A DNA stretch of 64,000 nucleotides from Hyphomicrobiales bacterium (GCA_900472925.1 UCJU01000002.1:175015-239014), one strand, 5' to 3'; shown: positions 52,937-61,953, numbered from the stretch's first letter. Numbers and translations: made by a program. Notes: generated by a model from the sequence alone, not told the origin.

Positions 52937-54019
52937 CTATTTGTTACGACTGCAACGAAACAAGGTGATCTCGCGGTTGCCGATCAACCCGGCAGGCCGA
53001 AGTGCGAGGATCACGATCATGATCACGCCGAGGGCGATTTCCTGGAGCCCTTTGGGAAGAGCAAAGGTCGTCGCGCCAACGGGGACACCGGCCTCCAGCA
53101 TGCGGAGTGCCTGAATGAGGGCAGAGAGAAGGACCACGCCAATCACGGCACCCGACAGGCTGCTCATGCCACCAACGACGAGCATCGAAAGCGTGATGAA
53201 GGTGAGGCCGAGATAGAAGGTATCGGGCGTGACGACACCGATCGAATGCGCCATCAATGCACCGCCCAGCCCCATGACCGCGCCTGAGATGGTGAACGCG
53301 ACCAGCCGTTCTTTGGGAATGTCGACGCCGGACGCTGCCGCAGCCGTCGGTTCGTCACGCGCGGCCCGCAGCGCCAGCCCGGAACGGGATATGGCATGCG
53401 CCCAAGCAATAAACACGACGATGACGGCAGCACCAACATAGGGCCAGATGGTTCTGACAATGGGAATGCCAACCACCGACGATGTCGCACCTGTGACATC
53501 TTCCCAGTTGGAGTAGACCGTGTTGATCATCGCCAGCACGGCAAATGTCGCGATAGATGCCGCGATGCCGGAAAGCCGCATGAGAACCTTGCCGAAAACG
53601 AGAGCGACGACACCAGCAAAGAGAGCTGCCAATATCACCGATTCCCAATAGGGCAATCGCGTATCCAGCAGCCATTGCGGCAGGCCGGGAAGCGCACTTT
53701 TCTTCATGATCGGATTGATGGTGAGCCATGCGGCGGCATAGGCGCCTAAGCAGGTGAAGCCGATGTGGCCGAAGCTCAAAACACCGGAATTGCCGATGAA
53801 TATATAGAGACCGACGACCAGCGTGACACGCACAAAAACGTCGATGACGGCCTGATTGAACGGTTTGGAACCGGTCATCACTGTCAGCACTGCAATCGCA
53901 AGAAGCAGCAGCGACAACAGGATGGGCGTCATGATGGTGCGGCGCGCCAGCGCGAAGGGAGCTGGCTTCTTCGGTGATGCCAGTTCGGCAGGAAGGTCTT
54001 GGGTGGCTAGGATTGTCAT
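52937..54019 (-). CDS. livM: Branched-chain amino acid ABC transporter permease, LivM type
   Basis: A 360-residue permease with about nine to ten helices. GNSGVLSFGHIGFTCLGAYAAAWL near 78-100 is the LivM hallmark; LALRAARDEPTAAAASGVDIPKERLVAFTISGAVMGLGGALMAH near 225-270 is the cytoplasmic loop region, and TLSMLVVGGMSSLSGAVIG near 295. ATG 54019 with AAGGGTC upstream is preferred. It follows LivH by 4 bp and precedes the binding-protein gene by 40 bp. Confidence 0.9.
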   Translation of the reverse strand: MTILATQDLPAELASPKKPAPFALARRTIMTPILLSLLLLAIAVLTVMTGSKPFNQAVIDVFVRVTLVVGLYIFIGNSGVLSFGHIGFTCLGAYAAAWLTINPIMKKSALPGLPQWLLDTRLPYWESVILAALFAGVVALVFGKVLMRLSGIAASIATFAVLAMINTVYSNWEDVTGATSSVVGIPIVRTIWPYVGAAVIVVFIAWAHAISRSGLALRAARDEPTAAAASGVDIPKERLVAFTISGAVMGLGGALMAHSIGVVTPDTFYLGLTFITLSMLVVGGMSSLSGAVIGVVLLSALIQALRMLEAGVPVGATTFALPKGLQEIALGVIMIVILALRPAGLIGNREITLFRCSRNK

Positions 54020-54023
54020 GACG

Positions 54024-54929
54024 TCAGACCCTTTCCTTGGTGCCGCGCGCGGCAATCAGACCCTGCGGGCGGAACAGAAGCACGAGGATGACCGCGCCAT
54101 AAACGAAAGCATCTCGGAACGGGCGGGCATCTACCGGCAGCATGACCTGCATGACAACGGACGCAGCGCCCAGCAGAAATCCGGCAAGGACGGCGCCCGC
54201 AAGACTGCCGAGTCCACCGATGACGGTCGCAATAAAGGCCATCAGCATGATAGAAGCGCCCATCTGGATATCAGCCGTCCCAGTCTGGCTGCCGAAGATC
54301 AAAGCGATGGCACCGGCAAGCGCGCCTGACAGGGCAAACGCACCCATGATGACGCGGTTGGCGCGAACACCCAGCATCCGAGCCATGGAGAAATTTTCAG
54401 CAGCGGCCCGCATCTCCAAGCCGAAACGCGTACGTCTCAAGAAAAGCGACAGACCGATAAGGATCAGAACTGTCGCGATGATGGTGATCAGTTGCAAAAG
54501 CGGTAACCGCGCCCCAAAGATTTCGACGGGCTGGGAGAGCATCGGCAACAGCGAAATGGATTTTGGCCGGCTGGTAAACAGCATCAGCAAGAAGTAGCGA
54601 ATGACGAAACCCAGCGCGAAGGAGGCAATCATCATCGTTGCCGGACTGGCCCGCCGGAAACGGCGGAACACGACGATCTCACACAGTACCGAGAGCCCCG
54701 CGCCCGTTATCAGGACCAGCGGCACCAGAAGGTACCATGGCAGTTGACCGGCAAAGACAATGGCCATCGCATCCGTCGACGGCCACAGGAGAGCGAATAT
54801 GCAAAAGGCGATAATGTCGCCATGCGCGAAATTCACCAGCCGCATGACACCGAAGATCAGCGCGATGCCGAGCGCACCGAGCGCGTAGAGCGAGCCGAGA
54901 GACAGCGAGTCGAAGACGATCTGTAACAT
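54024..54929 (-). CDS. livH: Branched-chain amino acid ABC transporter permease, LivH type
   Basis: A 301-residue LivH-type permease. It begins MLQIVFDSLSLGSLYALGALGIALIFGVMRLVNFAHGD, the family signature; FGLEMRAAAENFSMARMLGVRANRVIMGAFALSGALAGAIALI near 185-228 is the equivalent of the EAA loop and helix, and AFIATVIGGLGSLAGAVLAGFLLG lies near 250. ATG 54929 lies behind GAGGATC. It overlaps nothing; LivF ends one base earlier. Confidence 0.92.
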   Translation of the reverse strand: MLQIVFDSLSLGSLYALGALGIALIFGVMRLVNFAHGDIIAFCIFALLWPSTDAMAIVFAGQLPWYLLVPLVLITGAGLSVLCEIVVFRRFRRASPATMMIASFALGFVIRYFLLMLFTSRPKSISLLPMLSQPVEIFGARLPLLQLITIIATVLILIGLSLFLRRTRFGLEMRAAAENFSMARMLGVRANRVIMGAFALSGALAGAIALIFGSQTGTADIQMGASIMLMAFIATVIGGLGSLAGAVLAGFLLGAASVVMQVMLPVDARPFRDAFVYGAVILVLLFRPQGLIAARGTKERV

Positions 54930-54930
54930 C

Positions 54931-55665
54931 TCAATGATCCTCGTAACCGAAATAGGCGGCCTGAATGGCCTCACTATTGCCGAGTGTGCGGGCATCCCCA
55001 TCGAGCACGATCTCACCGCCGCGCATGAGGATCATCCGCCCACCGACCATGACGGCGCGGGCGGAACTTTGCTCTACGACAAGCAGGGTCAACCGGCGCT
55101 CGGCACGCAAGGCGATCAGCCGCTCGTAGACCTGGTCGGTGATGTTGGGCGCTAGTCCGAGAGACGGCTCATCGATGGCGATGAGGCGTGGATTGGTCAT
55201 CAGCGCCCGGCCAATGACCAGCATTTGTTGCTGGCCACCGGACAGGAGGCCCGCCTGCCCGTTACGACGCTCTTTGAGAATAGGAAATGTCTGGTAAACT
55301 GCCTCCAGCTCGATGGCGGCACGGGCGCGCCAGCCACGGTCACGGGCATGCATGCCTGTGCCGACCAGAAGGTTTTCCTCGATGGTCAGCGAGCCAAAAA
55401 CCTCACGCCCCTCAGGCACCATGGAAAAACCAAGGCGCGCAATGTCTTCCGGCGCTTTGCCAGTGATATCGTTGCCATGGAAATCTATGCGTCCCGCAGT
55501 GGCCGGGGTAACGCCAGCAATTGCGCGCATCAGCGATGATTTTCCAGCACCGTTCGGACCGGTGATGAAGAGAATTTCGCCCTCATTCATGGAAAAGGAA
55601 ACCCCGCGCACGGCGGTCAGCCTGCCATAGCGGATCTCAACGTCGGATACCGTTAAGATAGTCAT
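54931..55665 (-). CDS. livF: Branched-chain amino acid ABC transporter ATP-binding protein, LivF type
   Basis: A 244-residue ATPase with GPNGAGKSSLMRAIAG near residue 38, PEGREVFGSLTIEENLLVG near 85, LSGGQQQMLVIGRALMTNPRLIAIDEPSLGLAP near 135-168 and the switch region LLVVEQSSARAVMVGGRMILMRGG. The His usual in the switch (xxVEQN/H) is replaced, as in other LivF. ATG 55665 overlaps the LivG stop by 4 bp (ATGA). Confidence 0.92.
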   Translation of the reverse strand: MTILTVSDVEIRYGRLTAVRGVSFSMNEGEILFITGPNGAGKSSLMRAIAGVTPATAGRIDFHGNDITGKAPEDIARLGFSMVPEGREVFGSLTIEENLLVGTGMHARDRGWRARAAIELEAVYQTFPILKERRNGQAGLLSGGQQQMLVIGRALMTNPRLIAIDEPSLGLAPNITDQVYERLIALRAERRLTLLVVEQSSARAVMVGGRMILMRGGEIVLDGDARTLGNSEAIQAAYFGYEDH

Positions 55666-56414
55666 TGCAGGGCCTCCACAACGGGCAGATCCGTGTCCGC
55701 GGCGGTGCCCATATAGGCGTGCCGGACCCTTTCGCTTCCCCGGATGGCGGCGGGCGTGCCTTCTTCGATGACCGCTCCGGAATCCAGAACCACGATGTGG
55801 TCGCACAGCCCCAGCACAAGCCCGACATTGTGCTCGATGATCAGAACACCACAGCCAAGTTCGCGGGCAATACGCCGAACGAGCGACGATAGCTCGGAGG
55901 CTTCGTGGCTGCTCATTCCCGCAGCTGGTTCATCAAGGAGGATATAGGATGGACGACCCATAAGGGCGCGACCGATGGCAACGCGGCGCTCATCCGTATA
56001 GGGCAGCGTTCCGGCAATGCGCGAACCGAGAGCGCCGATGCCCATCCAGTCCAGCATGGCCTGCGCTTCGGCAACGGCGGCCCGTCTGCTCATGCCTAGA
56101 CCGACACCTGTTACCTCGAGATTATCGATGACAGCCAAATCCCGAAACAGCCGGCCGCCCTGAAAGGTTCTGGCAATGCCGCGGCGGCGCACCATATGCG
56201 GCTTGAGCCCGCTCAGTGATGAACCGTCGAGATTGATGGCCCCTTCCGTTGGAGCCTGAAAACCCGTGAGCACATTGACCAGCGTCGTCTTGCCGGCACC
56301 GTTGGGGCCAATCAAGCCGCTGATATGTCCAGGCGTTATGTTCAGCGTCACCGACGACAGTGCCTTGAGCCCTGCGAAGGCGACGGAAACATTTTCCGCG
56401 CTAAGTTCACCCAT
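55662..56414 (-). CDS. livG: Branched-chain amino acid ABC transporter ATP-binding protein, LivG type
   Basis: A 250-residue ATPase with GPNGAGKTTLVNVLTG near residue 38, RTFQGGRLFRDLAVIDNLEV near 82, LPYTDERRVAIGRALMGRPSYILLDEPAAGMSSHE near 135-170, and LIIEHNVGLVLGLCDHIVVLDSG near 195 with the switch His. The signature reads LPYTDERRV, the LivG variant of LSGGQ. ATG 56414 with AGGAACAGGGG upstream is preferred to the longer frame. It heads the Liv part of the cluster. Confidence 0.92.
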   Translation of the reverse strand: MGELSAENVSVAFAGLKALSSVTLNITPGHISGLIGPNGAGKTTLVNVLTGFQAPTEGAINLDGSSLSGLKPHMVRRRGIARTFQGGRLFRDLAVIDNLEVTGVGLGMSRRAAVAEAQAMLDWMGIGALGSRIAGTLPYTDERRVAIGRALMGRPSYILLDEPAAGMSSHEASELSSLVRRIARELGCGVLIIEHNVGLVLGLCDHIVVLDSGAVIEEGTPAAIRGSERVRHAYMGTAADTDLPVVEALQ

Positions 56415-56671
56415 TCCCCTGTTCCTTATGTTGTCAGGAGAGGGCATGCTGGAACGGGCCGTGTCACGACCTCGAGTTTCCAGCGATGTTCCCCTTTATT
56501 CTTCCGGCAATCTCTACGGATCGCTCGGCTAACAAATTCACGCCGTTTATCGGCTTCGTCTTGTCGTTACGCGCGCCGGATGTTGTTATCTGGCGCGGCG
56601 AAGGGTCAACATCGGCTGGTCAACCCCTCCAATTAACTCTCCGGTTCCTCTTCCGAAGACATCCGACCGCA
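56415..56671. promoter_or_regulatory. Intergenic region between pxpC and livG
   Basis: A 257-bp gap that splits the leftward cluster into two possible units. GGTCAAC occurs twice in direct repeat at 56604 and 56618 (14 bp apart); on the minus strand this gives TTGACC elements that could be -35 boxes for livG. No gene and no convincing terminator seen. Confidence 0.35.
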
Positions 56672-57643
56672 TCAGGCGGTCAGGAATTCCTCTGCCTTTG
56701 CAAGGGCAGCCCTTCGCTCAGCCCGCGCCGCCAGCGCTTCCTCGAGCGTAACGGGCACGAACTGCGCTGGCGTGTGCGGCTGCATTTGCGCAATGCGGTC
56801 CATGTCTGCAGAAATAACGACGCCCAGCATCATGTAACCACCGCCGGACACCGCATCACGGTGCAGCACGATAGGCTCCGTACCGCTCGGCACCTGCACA
56901 GAGCCGTAGGGGTAGCAGGCGTCGACGATGTTGGACGGGTCCGAGCCAGCGCCGAACGGCTGCTCACGCGGGATGAATTCCAACGGCGTGCCGCCACGGA
57001 AGCGATATCCGATACGGTCGGCTTCCGGAGCGACTTTCCATGTATCCTCGAAAAAGCGCTTTCCGGCTGCTTCCGTTATGCGGTGCCAGTAAATTCCAGG
57101 CAACATGCGCAGTTCAGCGGGCATGGCACTCAACCCGCGCAGATGGGACGGAAGGGAAACCCCTGCCTTGCCGGAGCCTTCGCCTATCGGAAGCTCATCG
57201 CCCGCCTTGAGTACACGCCCCTCGAAACCACCCAACGCGCCAAGCACATAGGTCGAGCGTGACCCCAGAACGACCGGCACATCGATGCCACCAGATATTG
57301 CGATATAAGCCCGCGCGCCGGCTTTCAGATATCCGAACGTCAGCCGATCTCCGGCCTGAACGTCGAAACTTTCCCAGGTCGGCTGCTCAACGCCATTGAC
57401 CTTCGGCGGAAGTTCACCACCGGTAACGGCAACGGTCGATGGCTTGGTAAATTCCAGTTCCGGCCCCATGAAGGTCACTTCAAGCACGGCGGCACCGGGG
57501 TCGTTTCCGACCAGAAGGTTGGCAATGCGGGTCGAAAACCGGTCCATGCCACCGCCTTCAGGAATGCCGGAATGGTAATAACCGGGGCGACCCAGGTCCT
57601 GAACAGAAGTGGCAAGACCGGGCGTGATGACTTTAACGGCCAT
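56672..57643 (-). CDS. pxpC: 5-oxoprolinase subunit C-type / biotin-dependent carboxyltransferase family protein
   Basis: A 323-residue protein of the KipA / allophanate hydrolase subunit 2 family. It begins AVKVITPGLATSVQDLGRPGYYHSGIPEGGGMDRFSTRIANLLVGN (residues 2-47 in parts), the family signature, and has ITRFRGGTP-like IGYRFRGGTPLEF and DAVSGGGYMMLGVVISADMDRIAQMQP near 265-292. PxpC acts with PxpA and PxpB in ATP-dependent opening of 5-oxoproline. It overlaps pxpB by 11 bp. The adjacent biotin genes make a carboxylation-coupled reaction possible instead. Confidence 0.85.
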   Translation of the reverse strand: MAVKVITPGLATSVQDLGRPGYYHSGIPEGGGMDRFSTRIANLLVGNDPGAAVLEVTFMGPELEFTKPSTVAVTGGELPPKVNGVEQPTWESFDVQAGDRLTFGYLKAGARAYIAISGGIDVPVVLGSRSTYVLGALGGFEGRVLKAGDELPIGEGSGKAGVSLPSHLRGLSAMPAELRMLPGIYWHRITEAAGKRFFEDTWKVAPEADRIGYRFRGGTPLEFIPREQPFGAGSDPSNIVDACYPYGSVQVPSGTEPIVLHRDAVSGGGYMMLGVVISADMDRIAQMQPHTPAQFVPVTLEEALAARAERRAALAKAEEFLTA

Positions 57644-58508
57644 GGAGCAGCTCCATCAGTTGGGCGTTGGTGCCGTAAATATCGTTATTGAAACTGGCAA
57701 GACTGAAGGTGCAATCGCGCACGACGGGCTGCCACCTGTTGGCCTCGATCTCCTCCAGCGTCGCGTCGTATTCGTCGCGGCTGATCGACTTGAATTTGAC
57801 GATATCACCGGGCTTGAACAGACACATCTCATCGGTGAGATAACGGACCTTGCGGGTAGGATCGTAGATCGGAGCGGGTGTGACACCATACATCTGATAG
57901 CCACCGGCACCGCGCACGGAATAGATTGCCGCAAAACAGCCGCCATGCCCCACCGTCAGTTTGGGCGTATCCGTGCGGGGGCGCAGATATTTCGGCGCTT
58001 CGATCTGCTTTTTACGCTCGACCATCTGATAGAGCCACGGCAGACCGGCAACGAACCCGACCATGGAGACAAACCAAGGCTGGCCCGAATACGCCGCGAT
58101 GAACTCCTCGACCGTACCGTATCCGTTGATGCGTGCGGAATATTCCAGATCGGTCGAACTCGGGTCCTGATGGCGCTCGCGAAACCGCATGCCGGTCTCA
58201 TGCGTCCAGGGATCCTGAAAATAAACCGGTAGTTCGATGATCCGCGTTTTAAGCGCCGCATCGGATTTAGATGCGGTATCTTCCATGGATTTCAGCTCTT
58301 TCAGCAGATCATGCGGAGAAATGATGTCCGGATTGAAGCGTATCTGGAAGCTGGCATTGGCCGGGCAGGTTTCGGTGACGCCGCGAATATTTGCCTGCCG
58401 CACCGCATTGATCATCGACAGGCCGGTGAAAAACGAGGCGAGCGACATGTCTTCGGACACTTCCCCGAAGATGTGTTCGTCGCCGCCGAAGTTGAATCGT
58501 ATCGACAT
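57633..58508 (-). CDS. pxpB: 5-oxoprolinase subunit B-type / allophanate hydrolase subunit 1 family protein
   Basis: A 291-residue protein of the KipI / allophanate hydrolase subunit 1 family. MSIRFNFGGDEHIFGEVSEDMS starts it, and the core has the family signatures FVAGLPWLYQM near 155 and GGYQMYGVTPAPIYDP near 205. It is longer than typical PxpB (about 220 to 240 residues), the extra part lying in the middle around the ARINGYGTVEEFIAAY region. Overlaps pxpC by 11 bp. It probably forms the catalytic complex with PxpC and PxpA. Confidence 0.85.
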   Translation of the reverse strand: MSIRFNFGGDEHIFGEVSEDMSLASFFTGLSMINAVRQANIRGVTETCPANASFQIRFNPDIISPHDLLKELKSMEDTASKSDAALKTRIIELPVYFQDPWTHETGMRFRERHQDPSSTDLEYSARINGYGTVEEFIAAYSGQPWFVSMVGFVAGLPWLYQMVERKKQIEAPKYLRPRTDTPKLTVGHGGCFAAIYSVRGAGGYQMYGVTPAPIYDPTRKVRYLTDEMCLFKPGDIVKFKSISRDEYDATLEEIEANRWQPVVRDCTFSLASFNNDIYGTNAQLMELLHGR

Positions 58509-58520
58509 CGCTTCTCCTTT

Positions 58521-59885
58521 TCAGCCGGCGAGCGCCGCTGCATTTTCGGTAAGCCAGCCTTCCAGCCAGCGGGTGTGCACGTCCCCGGCCTGCACTGAAG
58601 CATCGGCGGCAAGTGCCAGAAACAGGGGTTTGGTGGTTTTCACTCCGGTGATTTCGAGTTCATTCAGGGCGCGTTTTAACCGGATGACCGCAGCTTCCCG
58701 CGTTTCGGCATGCACGATGAGCTTTGCCAAAAGGGAGTCGTAGAAAGGCGGTATCTGGTAACCGTTATAGAGCATGGAATCGAACCGCACGCCCGGCCCG
58801 CCGGGGATGCGGAGGGTATCCACCTTGCCGGGAAATGGCGCAAAATCCTTGGCCGGGTCTTCGGCATTCAAGCGCACTTCGATAGCGTGACCCTTGACCG
58901 TGATATCGCCTTGCGAAAGGCGCAACAGCTCTCCGCCTGCAATCCGCAGCATTTCGGCAACGAGATCGATGCCGGTAATCGCTTCCGTCACTGGATGCTC
59001 GACCTGAATGCGGGTGTTCATCTCGATGAAATAGAACTGATCGGCAGCATCATCGTAGAGATACTCGACGGTGCCGGCACCGGAGTAGGAGACCGCCTTC
59101 GCCAATGCCACGGCAGATGCGCAAAGCTTTTCGCGCAGGTCGTTGGACAGGGCTCGGGAAGGAGCCTCCTCCCACACTTTCTGACGTCTGCGCTGAAGCG
59201 AACATTCTCGTTCATAGCAATGAACGGCATTGTGACCATCCGCCAGAACCTGCACCTCGATGTGGCGCGCCCGACCGATGACCTTTTCCATGTAGAGTCC
59301 GCCATCACCGAAAGCAGCCAGCGCTTCGGCTTGGGCCTGCGGATAGGCCTGCTCGAATTCGGCAGCCGAGTTGGCAATGCGGATGCCACGACCGCCGCCA
59401 CCGGCTGCGGCCTTGATCATGACCGGAAAACCGGTTTCGACCAAAACGTCTCTCGCCGCCTCTATGCTTTCAACGCGACCGGCAGACCCCGGAACGACGG
59501 GAACACCCGCCGTTGCGGCGGCAACGCGCGCCGACACCTTGTCACCCATCAGACGGATCGCATGTCCCGATGGTCCAGCGAAGACGAGGCCTGCCGCTGT
59601 GACGGCATCGGAAAACTCGGCATTTTCCGCAAGAAATCCGTAACCGGGATGCACGCTGTCGCACCCCGTGCTGCGGGCCGCGTCTAGAATGGCTTCGATG
59701 TTGAGATAGGATTTCTTGGCGGCGGGTGGGCCGATGTTCACCGCTTCATCTGCAAGCTGCACATGCAAGGCGTCAGCATCGGCGGCGGAATAAACCGCAA
59801 CGGTTGCTATGCCGAGATCCTGCGCTGCGCGAATGATGCGCACTGCAATTTCTCCGCGATTGGCAATCAGCAGCTTTTTCAACAT
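58521..59885 (-). CDS. accC: Biotin carboxylase subunit (AccC-type)
   Basis: A 454-residue biotin carboxylase that would carboxylate the biotin carrier with ATP and bicarbonate. MLKKLLIANRGEIAVRIIRAAQDLG is the N-terminal signature; HPGYGFLAENAEFSD near 78, the glycine-rich ATP loop KAAAGGGGRGIR near 158, EKVIGRARHIEVQVLADGHNAVHCYERECSLQRR near 200-235, and EMNTRIQVEHPVTEAITGIDLV near 285 with the catalytic Glu and Arg are all intact. It starts one base inside the stop of the carrier gene (TGATG). It is a second copy beyond the housekeeping enzyme, dedicated to this pathway. Confidence 0.9.
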   Translation of the reverse strand: MLKKLLIANRGEIAVRIIRAAQDLGIATVAVYSAADADALHVQLADEAVNIGPPAAKKSYLNIEAILDAARSTGCDSVHPGYGFLAENAEFSDAVTAAGLVFAGPSGHAIRLMGDKVSARVAAATAGVPVVPGSAGRVESIEAARDVLVETGFPVMIKAAAGGGGRGIRIANSAAEFEQAYPQAQAEALAAFGDGGLYMEKVIGRARHIEVQVLADGHNAVHCYERECSLQRRRQKVWEEAPSRALSNDLREKLCASAVALAKAVSYSGAGTVEYLYDDAADQFYFIEMNTRIQVEHPVTEAITGIDLVAEMLRIAGGELLRLSQGDITVKGHAIEVRLNAEDPAKDFAPFPGKVDTLRIPGGPGVRFDSMLYNGYQIPPFYDSLLAKLIVHAETREAAVIRLKRALNELEITGVKTTKPLFLALAADASVQAGDVHTRWLEGWLTENAAALAG

Positions 59886-60118
59886 CAGCTCAGTTCCGCA
59901 AGGGCCGCACCTGCCATGACCGGGTCCTCGTTGTCCACGAGGAAGTTGATACCGGCGCCTGCCACTTCGGAGCGCACTTCGTGAAAAGACTTCATCACTT
60001 CGATGAGGCCAATCACATCACCGACGGCAACGGCATCGCCATCTGCCTTGAGAGGTGGCTGCCCCGGTGACGCGCTGCGATAGAACGTTCCTGGAAGGGG
60101 TGAAAGAATCTGTGTCAT
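59885..60118 (-). CDS. Biotin carboxyl carrier protein (short, AccB/biotinyl-domain type)
   Basis: A 77-residue stand-alone biotinyl domain. The biotin attachment site reads GLIEVMKSFHEVRSEVAG with Lys near residue 43 in EVMK; the mirrored half is VDNEDPVMAGAALAEL. The usual AccB is about 150 residues with an N-terminal region before the domain, which is missing here, so the protein is a minimal carrier like those of lactam- or urea-type carboxylases. It lies between pxpA and accC and overlaps accC by one base. Confidence 0.87.
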   Translation of the reverse strand: MTQILSPLPGTFYRSASPGQPPLKADGDAVAVGDVIGLIEVMKSFHEVRSEVAGAGINFLVDNEDPVMAGAALAELS

Positions 60119-60167
60119 GGCAAGGTTCTCCGGTTCCGACGATGCGAGATGGCTGGCGGTCTATTTG

Positions 60168-60890
60168 TCAGCGCCAAGGCGCGATGGCTGCGCGCACTGT
60201 CTTGGCAATATCGATGGCGTTCGGTGTATCGGAATGAACGCATATGGTCTCGCACGTGACCGGGAAGAAACTTCCGTCGGTTGCCGTTCCCTTGTTGTCG
60301 TTGAGAGCGCGCACGCAACGCTCGGCCATCAGATCAGGGTCTTTGGCATCGTGTTCCCGTGTGACGATGAGCACACCGCCCGGGGCATATTCAAGGTCTG
60401 CGTAGAACTCGGGAATGAAGGTCATACCGCGTTGCTGATAGATTTTTTCGTGCAACGTGCTGGTCATGCCGAACAAGGGCACGCCGAAAATCTCGGCGGC
60501 GTCGCAGATGCCATGCGCAATCTCTTCCTGACGCGCTGCCATCCCATACAGACTGCCGTGGGGCTTGATGTGATGAAGTGGCATGTTCTCGGCCTTAAGA
60601 AAGCCCATCAACGCGCCGACCTGATAGATCACGCTGTTGGCGATTTCCTCGCGGCTCATCTTCATCTCTCGACGACCGAAGCCCTGAAGATCTGGAAGGG
60701 AAGGATGCGCGCCGACCTTCACGCCGGTCTCCTTGGCACGGCGAACGGTGGAGCGCATATGGTCAGGGTCGGAGGCGTGAAAGCCGCAGGCAACATTGGC
60801 GACATCGACGAGCGGCATCAAGCCCGCATCATCACCCAGTCGGTAGAGGCCAAAGCTCTCCCCCATGTCACAGTTTAGCGTGACGCTCAT
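60168..60890 (-). CDS. pxpA: 5-oxoprolinase subunit PxpA (LamB/YcsF family)
   Basis: A 240-residue protein of the LamB/YcsF family. LNCDMGESFG at residues 5-14, ANVACGFHASDPDHMRSTVRRA near 32-53, VGAHPSLPDLQGFGRREM near 58-75, HIKPHGSLYGMAA near 107 and the C-terminal CETICVHSDTPNA contain the conserved catalytic acids and histidines. PxpA opens the ring of 5-oxoproline with PxpBC. It heads the leftward unit, divergent from the LysR gene. Confidence 0.88.
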   Translation of the reverse strand: MSVTLNCDMGESFGLYRLGDDAGLMPLVDVANVACGFHASDPDHMRSTVRRAKETGVKVGAHPSLPDLQGFGRREMKMSREEIANSVIYQVGALMGFLKAENMPLHHIKPHGSLYGMAARQEEIAHGICDAAEIFGVPLFGMTSTLHEKIYQQRGMTFIPEFYADLEYAPGGVLIVTREHDAKDPDLMAERCVRALNDNKGTATDGSFFPVTCETICVHSDTPNAIDIAKTVRAAIAPWR

Positions 60891-60986
60891 GGTCGAAATT
60901 CCCCTTGTTTATGCTGCCGTCTTTGCGGCGTTGCACAAATCTTGTCTGAGGATTTTGCTCTTGTGAAATAGTAATTTTTTTATTGT

Positions 60987-61007
60987 ATTATCAAAAAAAA
61001 AGATAAT
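60987..61007. promoter_or_regulatory. LysR-type binding site candidate (21-bp palindrome)
   Basis: ATTATC at 60987-60992 and GATAAT at 61002-61007 are perfect arms around nine A. It contains the T-N11-A arrangement used by LysR proteins, and lies 20 bp before the LysR start and about 100 bp upstream of pxpA, where autoregulation and activation of pxpA would both be possible. Confidence 0.5.
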
Positions 61008-61027
61008 CATTCAGAGGGTGAACTTTT

Positions 61028-61933
61028 ATGAGCATCACATTGAAGCAGCTTGATTATTTCATCGCCTCAGCCGAAAGTGGCCAGGTCAGCCACGCCGCCG
61101 TCAACCTCAATATCTCGCAATCAGCCGTCACTGCCGCCATAAAAGCGCTTGAAGAAGAGCTCGGCGTGAAGCTGCTGGAGCGCACCCATGCGGGGGTGCG
61201 ATTGACCATGGAGGGCTCGCGTTTTTTGGAACATGCCCGCGTCATCACCGGTGCCGTCGCGGCTGCGGTGCACAGTCCGCTCCGCGACCGCGAGGGTCAC
61301 TCCGGCAAACTGACACTGGGAATGACCTACACGGTCACCGGCTATTTCATGTCCAAATATTATGCGCGGTTTCGAAAGACGTATCCGCAAATCTCTGTCG
61401 AACTGAAAGAGTTGCCGCGCACGGAACTCGAACGACAACTGGCCTGCGGCGACATCGATATCGCGCTGATGTTGGTGTCGAACCTCGGCAATACGGAGGA
61501 ACTGGAGCAAGAGGTCTTGATGCAATCAAGCCGACGTCTCTGGCTTTCGGCAGATCATCACCTGCTTTTGCGCAAAGACATCAGCCTGAAGGATGTCGCG
61601 CAGGAAGACTACGTCATGTTGACAGTCGATGAAGCCAACCAGACGGCAGCGCGATACTGGGAACAGGCCGGGCTGACACCACGCACGGTGCTTACCACCA
61701 GTTCGGTGGAAGCCGTTCGCTCTCTTGTCGCAGCCGGTGTTGGCGTCACCATACTTTCGGACATGGTCTATCGCCCCTGGTCGCTCGAAGGACAGCGCAT
61801 TGAACTCAAACGGCTGGTGGAGCCAATTCCAAGCATGGATGTCGGTCTTGCCTGGGCAAGAGCCCGCCCTGTGCCAGCCGCAGCGATGACCTTTCGCGCT
61901 TTCATGTCCGTAACCATGGGCGGGGGCGGCTGA
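61028..61933 (+). CDS. LysR-family transcriptional regulator
   Basis: A 301-residue LysR regulator. The N-terminal winged helix is in TLKQLDYFIASAESGQVSHAAVNLNISQSAVTAAIKALEEELGVKLLER (residues 4-52, read in parts), followed by the type-2 periplasmic-like effector domain (SGKLTLGMTYTVTGYFMSKYYARF near 95). It is divergent from pxpA with a 137-bp gap containing a LysR-type palindrome, and is the likely activator of the pxp-biotin-Liv genes. The coinducer is probably the ring compound or its product. Confidence 0.9.
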   Translation: MSITLKQLDYFIASAESGQVSHAAVNLNISQSAVTAAIKALEEELGVKLLERTHAGVRLTMEGSRFLEHARVITGAVAAAVHSPLRDREGHSGKLTLGMTYTVTGYFMSKYYARFRKTYPQISVELKELPRTELERQLACGDIDIALMLVSNLGNTEELEQEVLMQSSRRLWLSADHHLLLRKDISLKDVAQEDYVMLTVDEANQTAARYWEQAGLTPRTVLTTSSVEAVRSLVAAGVGVTILSDMVYRPWSLEGQRIELKRLVEPIPSMDVGLAWARARPVPAAAMTFRAFMSVTMGGGG

Positions 61934-61953
61934 GGGTCGACTGAACGGCTCGG

